From positions 434,001-498,000 of the forward strand of contig JACHMT010000005.1 of the NCBI GenBank assembly GCA_014208095.1: 64,000 bases of DNA. Direction: 5' to 3'. The notes under the pieces were generated by a model that did no database searches, was not told the DNA's origin, and saw only the letters and a program-made list of their open reading frames with translations. The stretch comes from Actinospineispora eucalypti (GTDB lineage: Bacteria > Actinomycetota > Actinomycetes > Mycobacteriales > Pseudonocardiaceae). The translations under genes and the position numbers were made by a program. Shown here piece by piece: positions 58,541 through 64,000 of this stretch (within the stretch, counting starts at the first letter, position 1; each line of letters starts with the position of its first letter).

Positions 58541-60157
58541 TCAGGGCGGGCAGAGGACGCTGGCCTGGGGGACCTGGCCCTGCAGCAGCAGGCCGTTCAC
58601 CGCGGTGGTGACGCAGCCGGTGCGCGGGTAGGCGCCCTGACCCGCGCCCTGCCAGTTGACCAGTTTCGCGGTGACCAGCTGGTCGGCCGCGCGCTGGTAG
58701 CCGTCCAGCGGCTGGCGCGGGTTCCGGGCGGCGCCCAGCACGAGCATCGGTGGCGCGGCGTCCGCCGGGCCGGGCGTGGCCGGGGCGCCGGGCACCGGCC
58801 AGGCGCTGCACAGCAGCAGCCGCTCCGCCGCCATCGCGCCGAACAGCGGGTGGCTGGTCTTCCACTTGTTCAGCAGGTCCAGCACCTGGGGCGGGGCCGC
58901 CCGCTGCGGGTTGTCGTTGCAGGTGGTGGCCAGGGCCAGGTCGAACCGCCCGTTCAGCCCGGTCAGCTGGTCCAGGTAGCGCAGGATGGGGGCCGGGTCG
59001 CCGCCGTTGGCGGCGGCCAGCGCGCCAGCCAGCGCCGGCCACTCGTTGGGGTCGTCCAGGCCGAGCGAGATGGCATGTACCAGCGAGCCCGAGCTGAGCC
59101 GGGTGCCCTCCGGTCCTCGTTGCGGGTTCTCCCGCAGCTTCTCGACCAGCTGTGACACCGCGGCCCGGGGATTGCCGCCGAGTGGGCAGCCGGGCCGGGA
59201 GGTGCAGTTCGCGGCGAAGGCGTCGAACGCCGCTTCGGCCGCCGTGGCCCTGGCCATCGCCGCGCCGATCGCGTCCTGGGTGGGGTCCGGCGGCGAGTCC
59301 AGCACCAGCCGGCCCACCGTGGTCGGCGCATTCTTGGCCCACACCGCCAGCGCCCTGGCCCCGTCGCCGAGGCCGATCGCGCTGAGCGTGCGCACGCCCA
59401 GCAGGCGGCGCGCCCGGTCCACGTCCTGGCTGGTGTGCGCCGTGTCGTACTTGGTGAGGGTCTCGCCCTCGGTGAGGTAGCACTCCTGCACGATCTGCCG
59501 CACCTCGACCAGCAGCCGGTCCAGGTCCTCCTGGTCCGCGTCGGTGAGGTCGGTGTCCAGGATCTCCGAGCGGACCTCCGGCGGGGCGCAGTCCAGCCGG
59601 CTGGTGCCCTCTCCCCGGCGGTCCATGCCGATCAGGTCGAACTGCTGCAGCACCGGCAGGGGCACCTCGGCGGCCAGCCGCGCGGCGCGCTGCGTGCCGG
59701 TCTCGCCGTCGCTGTCGCCGAGCACCAGCAGTGGGGGACGGGCGCCCGGCGGCTTGCCGGCCTGCGTGATGCGCATCAGGCCGATGGAGGACTGCCGGCG
59801 GCGGCCGGTGTCCATGTCCGAGTCGACCGGGATGTCCGCGCAGTCGAACCGCAGGTGCCGGTCAGTGGGCACCGGGACCGGCAGGACCGGCTTCATGTCC
59901 TCGGTGCAGTCCACGAAGTCGACCAGGTCGGCCGGGCCGACGTCCGGCACCGGGACGGTGGGAGCGGCGGGCGGCGCGGGGTGGGCCGGCGGCTCCGGGG
60001 CGCCGTCCACAGCACTGCTGCCGTGCACCGCCACCGGGGGGCGCACCGAGGGCCCGACGGCGCACGAGCTGACCAGCAGCCCGACCGCGACGGCCAGCAC
60101 GGTGACAGCGCCCGTCAAGCCCGCCGGTCCGCCAAGTCGACCAGCCGAACGCGGCAC
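58541..60157 (-). CDS. Secreted lipoprotein with alpha/beta-hydrolase fold, catalytic residues lost
   Basis: A 538-residue lipoprotein of the tripeptidyl aminopeptidase (SlpD/CaeA-like) family. Lipobox LLVSSC gives lipidated Cys32, followed by a Pro-rich linker to about 75. The fold is clear (FDLIGMDRRGEGTSRLDC, RLVLDSPPDPTQDAIGAAMA, SAWPVPG, TGCVTTAVNGLLLQG), but the nucleophile elbow reads GLGDG (262-266) instead of GxSYG, and the usual His motif GHGAY is GQGAY (506-510). Ser and His are therefore missing. A non-catalytic binding or envelope role is inferred. Confidence 0.85.
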   Translation of the reverse strand: MPRSAGRLGGPAGLTGAVTVLAVAVGLLVSSCAVGPSVRPPVAVHGSSAVDGAPEPPAHPAPPAAPTVPVPDVGPADLVDFVDCTEDMKPVLPVPVPTDRHLRFDCADIPVDSDMDTGRRRQSSIGLMRITQAGKPPGARPPLLVLGDSDGETGTQRAARLAAEVPLPVLQQFDLIGMDRRGEGTSRLDCAPPEVRSEILDTDLTDADQEDLDRLLVEVRQIVQECYLTEGETLTKYDTAHTSQDVDRARRLLGVRTLSAIGLGDGARALAVWAKNAPTTVGRLVLDSPPDPTQDAIGAAMARATAAEAAFDAFAANCTSRPGCPLGGNPRAAVSQLVEKLRENPQRGPEGTRLSSGSLVHAISLGLDDPNEWPALAGALAAANGGDPAPILRYLDQLTGLNGRFDLALATTCNDNPQRAAPPQVLDLLNKWKTSHPLFGAMAAERLLLCSAWPVPGAPATPGPADAAPPMLVLGAARNPRQPLDGYQRAADQLVTAKLVNWQGAGQGAYPRTGCVTTAVNGLLLQGQVPQASVLCPP

Positions 60158-60345
60158 GCCTGTCTCCCGAGGTGCTTCCAGTTGAGGCGCGGATTGCGCC
60201 GCACGGTACAGCCTGCCGCGCGCGGGGTGAGGATTCGGTAAGGCGCGTTCACGGTGCCTGCTTACCTGCCAGGTTATCGACTCGGGACACAGTGGAATGC
60301 CACGCTCGGGGGGGCAACGAGGACAGCCTGGACCGGAAGGACGAC

Positions 60346-60696
60346 ATGCCCGCCTACGTCATCGCCAACCTGCGGAACGCCGAGCCGCACCCGGAGATCG
60401 CCGAGTACGTGGAGCGGATCGGGGACACGTTCGAGCCGTACGGCGGCCGCTTCCTGGTGCACGTCACCGAGCACGAGGTGAAGGAGGGCAGCTGGGCCGG
60501 GAACGTGGTGATGATCGGCTTCCCCGGCGTCGAGGAGGCCCGCGCGTGGTGGGACTCGCCCGCCTATCAGGAGATCGCGCCGCTGCGTTCCCGGCACATC
60601 AAGGGCGACATCATCCTGATCGAGGGCGTGCCCGAGGGCTACGACCCGAGGCGCACCGCTCAGGCGATGCGCGCGACGCTGCCGTCCCGGCCGTAG
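60346..60696 (+). CDS. DUF1330 family protein
   Basis: A 116-residue dimeric ferredoxin-like alpha/beta barrel: AYVIANLRNAEPHPEIAEYV, FEPYGGRFLVHVTEHEVKEG, and VMIGFPGVEEARAWWDSPAY QEIAPLR, the conserved DUF1330 block. No enzyme activity is established. ATG 60346 follows GGAAGGACG. The last 37 bp overlap the convergent RibD-like gene. Confidence 0.9.
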   Translation: MPAYVIANLRNAEPHPEIAEYVERIGDTFEPYGGRFLVHVTEHEVKEGSWAGNVVMIGFPGVEEARAWWDSPAYQEIAPLRSRHIKGDIILIEGVPEGYDPRRTAQAMRATLPSRP

Positions 60697-61406
60697 CGCA
60701 GCAGCAGGGATCCGTCCTCGAACAACGCGCTGACCAGCCGCAACGTCCGAGGCTCCTGCACCGCGCCCGGCGGGCCGCCGACGATCCGGCCGGCGCCCGG
60801 ACCGGCCAGCGCGGGGGCGATGGTCAGGCACAGCTCGTCCACCGCGTCGGCCACGACGAGGTCGCCGAACAGCCGGGGCCCGCCCTCGCAGAGCACCCGG
60901 TGCAGCCCCCGGGCAGCCAGCTCGGCGACCATCAGCTCCGGGGTCACCCGGTCCCCGGCCACGGTGACCACCTCGGCGCCGGCGTCGGCCAGCCGGCCCA
61001 GGTTGTCCGGCGGCGCCGTCGAGGCGGCCAGGATCAACGGCGGCACCGAGGTGTCGGTGAACAGCTTGGCCCCGGGGTCCAGCGCCGCCGTCGCGGTCAG
61101 CACCGCGATCCTCGGCACCACGCCGGTCAGCAGGTTGGGCTTGCGGGCACCGCGGTAGTCCTCGGCGCGCGCCGTCTGGGCGCCCACCACGATCACCTCG
61201 GCCAGCCGGCGCAACACCCCGAACACCCGCCGGTCCGGCGCCGAGGACAGCCCGCCGGAGACGCCGCCCACCGTGGCCGCGCCGTCCGCGCTGGCCACGA
61301 AGTTCACCCGCACGTACGGCCGGTCCAGCGCCTCCGGATAGGCGTAGCGGCGGGCCAGATCGGCGTCGGAGACCTCGCCGCTCCCCGGGGGCAGCAAACT
61401 GATCAT
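60660..61406 (-). CDS. RibD C-terminal reductase family protein (Rv2671-like)
   Basis: A 248-residue reductase of the RibD_C / dihydrofolate reductase-like fold: YVRVNFVASADGAATVGGVS, IVVGAQTARAEDYRG, and HRVLCEGGPRLFGDLVVADA VDELC, the NADPH and substrate motifs. The deaminase domain of full RibD is absent. The mycobacterial counterpart Rv2671 can also reduce dihydrofolate. ATG 61406 overlaps the acyl-CoA dehydrogenase stop by one base (TGATG), so expression is coupled. Confidence 0.9.
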   Translation of the reverse strand: MISLLPPGSGEVSDADLARRYAYPEALDRPYVRVNFVASADGAATVGGVSGGLSSAPDRRVFGVLRRLAEVIVVGAQTARAEDYRGARKPNLLTGVVPRIAVLTATAALDPGAKLFTDTSVPPLILAASTAPPDNLGRLADAGAEVVTVAGDRVTPELMVAELAARGLHRVLCEGGPRLFGDLVVADAVDELCLTIAPALAGPGAGRIVGGPPGAVQEPRTLRLVSALFEDGSLLLRYGRDGSVARIA

Positions 61407-62557
61407 CAGGCGAACAGGCTCCGCCCGATGATCTCCTTCATGATCTCGTTGGTACCGCCGAAGATCGACTGCACGCGGGCGTCCACGAACGCCCGGGCGA
61501 TCGGGTACTCCAGCATGTAGCCGTAGCCGCCGTGCAGCTGCACGCACCGGTCCACGGTCCGCTTGAGCAGGTCGGAGGTCCACCACTTGGCCATCGCCGC
61601 GTCGGTGGCCGACAGCTTGCCGGCCACGTGCTCGGCCAGGCACCGGTCGGTGTACACCCGGGCCACCTGGGCCTCGGTGGCGATCTCGGCCAGCTCGAAG
61701 CGGGTGTTCTGGAACGCCGAGATGGGCTTGCCGAAGGCGTTCCGCTCCTTGGTGTAGTCGACGGTCAGCTCGAGCGCCCGTTCCACCCCGGCGGTGCTGC
61801 TGACCGCGATGGACAGCCGCTCCTGGGGCAGGTTCTGCATCAGGTAGATCAGGCCCTGGCCCAGCTCACCGAGCACGTTGGACTCCGGCACCCGCACGTC
61901 GGTGAAGAACAGCTCGGCGGTGTCCTGCGCCTTCATGCCGACCTTCTTCAGCCGCCGGCCGCGCTCGAAGCCGGGCATGTCCCGCTCCACCACGAGCAGC
62001 GTGAACGCGCGGCTGCCGGCGTCCGGGTCGGTCTTGGCCACCACGATGACCAGGTCGGCCATGATGCCGTTGGTGATGAACGTCTTGGCCCCGTTCAGCA
62101 CCCAGTCGGAGCCGTCCCGGACCGCCGTGGTCTGGATGCCCTGCAGGTCGCTGCCGGTGCCCGGTTCGGTCATGGCGATCGCGGTGATCAGCTCGCCGGA
62201 GCAGAACCCGGGCAGCCAGCGCCGGCGCTGCTCGTCGTTGCACAGCCGCATCAGGTACGGCGCCACCACGTCGTTCTGCAGCGGGAAGCCGATGCCGCTG
62301 GCGCCGGCCCGGACCAGCTCCTCGTTCAGGATGGCGTTGTAGCGGAAGTCCTCGACCCCGCCGCCGCCGTACTCCTCGGGCACCTCCATGCCGAGCAGCC
62401 CGGCCTTGCCGGCCGCCAACCACACCTCCCGGCTGACCTGGCCCTCCTCCTCCCACCGCTCGTGGTGGGGCTCCACCTCGCGCGCCACGAACGTGCGCGC
62501 CAGATCACGGAAGGAGCCGAAGCCGTCGGCGTCGTCGGCAAAGATGTTCCGCTGCAT
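61406..62557 (-). CDS. Acyl-CoA dehydrogenase
   Basis: FAD enzyme of beta-oxidation type (383 aa). MTEPGTGSDLQGIQTTAVRD (flavin/substrate loop), NGAKTFITNGIMADLVIVVA, TKERNAFGKPISAFQNTRFE and CVQLHGGYGYMLEYPIARAF are diagnostic. C-terminal IFGGTNEIMKEII has Gly where short-chain enzymes carry the catalytic Glu, so the base is likely elsewhere, as in long-chain/isovaleryl-type members. ATG 62557 preceded by GACACT 6 nt away. The second PhaC-like gene is divergent, a setting that suggests acyl-CoA supply to PHA. Confidence 0.92.
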   Translation of the reverse strand: MQRNIFADDADGFGSFRDLARTFVAREVEPHHERWEEEGQVSREVWLAAGKAGLLGMEVPEEYGGGGVEDFRYNAILNEELVRAGASGIGFPLQNDVVAPYLMRLCNDEQRRRWLPGFCSGELITAIAMTEPGTGSDLQGIQTTAVRDGSDWVLNGAKTFITNGIMADLVIVVAKTDPDAGSRAFTLLVVERDMPGFERGRRLKKVGMKAQDTAELFFTDVRVPESNVLGELGQGLIYLMQNLPQERLSIAVSSTAGVERALELTVDYTKERNAFGKPISAFQNTRFELAEIATEAQVARVYTDRCLAEHVAGKLSATDAAMAKWWTSDLLKRTVDRCVQLHGGYGYMLEYPIARAFVDARVQSIFGGTNEIMKEIIGRSLFA

Positions 62558-62594
62558 GGACGGAGTGTCACATACCTGTCGGTAACCTGAGCGC

Positions 62595-63644
62595 ATGGAT
62601 CTCCAGGCTGCCGTCGCCAACGTCCGGGACAGGACGGTCACCGGCTACCTCGCCGACCTGCGCCGCATGCCTCGCGAGCTGATCGACTCGGCGCCGAACG
62701 CGATGCTCTACCGCTACCTGCCACCGGACGGGCGGGAGCCGACCGGGCTGCCGGTGCTCCTGGTGCCGCCGCTGGGGGCACCGGACTTCGCCTACGACCT
62801 GCGCCGGGGGTGCAGCCTGGTGGAGCACCTGCTGCTGGCCGGCCGGGACGTCTACCTGGTCGACTACGGGCCGATCTCCTTCGCCGAGCGGGGCCTGGGC
62901 ATCGAGTTCTGGGTGGAGAACGTGGTGCCCCGGGCGGTGCACCGGGTCAGCGAGTACCGGGGCGGTGCCGAGGTGCACCTGGTCGGCTGGTGCATGGGCG
63001 GGCTGTTCTCCCTGCTCACCGCCGCCGACCGGCCGACCCTGCCGGTGTCCGGCATCACCGCGGTGGCCAGCCCGTTCGACGTGGCGTCGGTGCCGCTGGT
63101 CGCCCCGCTGCGGCCGCTGGCCCAGATCACCGGCGGGCGCGTCGTGTCGTCCATCTACCAGGCGCTGGGCAGCGTGCCGGCGCCGGTGGTGAAGTGGGCC
63201 TTCCAGCTGTCCACGGTGGACAAGTACCTGACCAAGCCGCTGACCGTGCTGTCCCGGCTGGACGACCGGGACGTGCTGGAGCAGATCGAGGCCGTGGACT
63301 ACCTGATGAACCACATGCACGGCTATCCCGGCCGCACCTTCGGTCAGATTTATCACATGATGCTGCGCGCGAACGATCTCGGCGGCGGTGCGCTGGACCT
63401 GCGCGGCCGGCAGGTGAAGCTGGCCGACGTGCGGGTTCCGGTGCTCATCGTGGCCGGCGAGGACGACGTGATCGCGCCGCTGCGGGCGGTCCGGCACGGG
63501 GTGGACCTGCTCACCGGTTCCCCGGGGGTGAGTTATCACACCGCCCCCGGCGGGCACCTCGGCGTGCTCACCGGCCGGCGCTCGCGCGACACCACCTGGG
63601 CGTACCTGGACGCCTTCCTGGACGAGCGCGATCCGGCCCGGTGA
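62595..63644 (+). CDS. PhaC-like alpha/beta-hydrolase (class III-type)
   Basis: A 349-residue protein resembling class III/IV PHA synthase subunits (about 350 residues). Nucleophile Cys133 lies in VGWCMGGLFSLL, acid Asp291 in GEDDVIAP and His321 in APGGHLGVL. LLVPPLGAPDFAYDL and LVDYGPISFAERGLGIEFWV are also typical. A PhaE/PhaR partner is not seen nearby, so a hydrolase or acyltransferase role is possible. TAACCT (62583-62588) 6 nt before ATG 62595 indicates a leaderless mRNA. Confidence 0.87.
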   Translation: MDLQAAVANVRDRTVTGYLADLRRMPRELIDSAPNAMLYRYLPPDGREPTGLPVLLVPPLGAPDFAYDLRRGCSLVEHLLLAGRDVYLVDYGPISFAERGLGIEFWVENVVPRAVHRVSEYRGGAEVHLVGWCMGGLFSLLTAADRPTLPVSGITAVASPFDVASVPLVAPLRPLAQITGGRVVSSIYQALGSVPAPVVKWAFQLSTVDKYLTKPLTVLSRLDDRDVLEQIEAVDYLMNHMHGYPGRTFGQIYHMMLRANDLGGGALDLRGRQVKLADVRVPVLIVAGEDDVIAPLRAVRHGVDLLTGSPGVSYHTAPGGHLGVLTGRRSRDTTWAYLDAFLDERDPAR

Positions 63645-63753
63645 GCTGAGGATCTCTCAGCCGGCCGCCGGAACGGGGAATCAATTTCACCGGGCCCCAC
63701 CGATAGCGGGAAAGACTAGGAAAATGGGCGCGCAAGGATCTAGCGTCGGTTCT

Positions 63754-64000
63754 GTGAGTGCGATCAGGGGGCCGGTCGAACGACACAGGGCCGCGGCGGC
63801 TGACCTGCGGGCGCGGTACGCGCGCCTGCCCGAAGGACACAGGGTCCGGCTGGCCAAGCCCACCTCGAACCTGTTCCGGTTCCGCGACTCGGCCGACCGG
63901 GTGAGCCGGCTGGACGCCGGCGCGCTGGGCGAGGTGCTGCACGTCGACCCGGAGGCCCGCACCGCCACCGTGCAGGGCATGACCACCTACGAACGGTTCG
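63754..64000 (+). CDS. FAD-binding oxidoreductase, N-terminal part
   Basis: The window ends inside this gene after 82 residues. TSNLFRFRDSADRVSRLDAG and VLHVDPEARTATVQGMTTYE match the start of the FAD_binding_4 (PCMH/VAO) fold of the sterol delta-24 reductase-like branch. GTG 63754 is chosen as the first start before the conserved part; upstream DNA lacks a strong ribosome site. Substrate cannot be stated from this fragment. Confidence 0.75.
   Translation, partial: MSAIRGPVERHRAAAADLRARYARLPEGHRVRLAKPTSNLFRFRDSADRVSRLDAGALGEVLHVDPEARTATVQGMTTYERF

Overview
The window is a high-GC actinobacterial chromosome segment, most like Pseudonocardiaceae (Amycolatopsis/Saccharothrix-type). That placement is inferred from gene order and protein style; no rRNA or other taxonomic marker is present. 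Many genes start with GTG, genes are linked by ATGA/GTGA overlaps, and the core gene order follows Mycobacterium tuberculosis Rv2710 to Rv2674: sigB, DUF3099, DUF3039, YihY, sigA, suhB, cei, DUF4193, DUF3093, dut, DUF3710, hydrolase, OB-fold protein, DUF3159, ceoC/ceoB, APC permease, TrmA-like, dxs, RNase D, DUF3000, hemE, hemG, hemQ, msrB. No tRNA, rRNA, CRISPR array, insertion sequence transposase or prophage was seen.

Layout. 1-3.9 kb: sigB (cut by the left edge), a SMI1/KNR4 protein, then a polyhydroxyalkanoate (PHA) locus (PhaC, XRE regulator, phasin-like protein). 3.9-7.3 kb: a sugar-acid or carbohydrate cassette (2-hydroxyacid dehydrogenase, FGGY kinase, divergent DeoR regulator). 7.3-7.7 kb: a non-coding inverted-repeat element. 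7.7-17.1 kb: dtd, a methyltransferase, HhH-GPD protein, DUF3099, DUF3039, YihY, a helicase, an aminotransferase, and an EamA exporter between two DUF7455 paralogues. 17.2-32.9 kb: the sigA-to-TrmA core, including dut-DUF3710 (with a long NGQF-repeat tail), a DHA2 transporter and a potassium block (CeoB/CeoC next to a KimA-like permease). 33.3-41.3 kb: UbiA-like prenyltransferase, dxs, a Crp regulator, a two-component system, RNase D and a LuxR-type response regulator. 41.7-46.7 kb: DUF3000 and the coproporphyrin-dependent haem genes hemE, hemG and hemQ. 46.9-53.8 kb: a large AAA regulator, an FMN reductase and two MFS transporters. 53.9-64 kb: msrB, a stand-alone LigD-type polymerase, an MmyB-type regulator, an RHH-Doc toxin-antitoxin pair, a lipoprotein with a hydrolase fold but no catalytic Ser or His, a RibD-like reductase, an acyl-CoA dehydrogenase, a second PhaC-like protein and the start of an FAD oxidoreductase.

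The most unusual material is non-coding and sits at gene junctions. Convergent pairs either overlap (three by exactly 4 bp, three by 23-56 bp) or are separated by structured DNA: long hairpins with the stop codon in the loop or arm, twin hairpins of conserved layout, two elements with long terminal inverted repeats, and head-to-head arrays of exact 22-bp units. One 22-bp array lies in frame inside hemG, and its inverted partner overlaps the hemG stop codon. At divergent junctions, two gene pairs (DUF3093/dut and a small membrane protein/LigD-pol) appear to be driven leaderlessly from one symmetric -10 box shared by both strands. Many other genes in the window also look leaderless.
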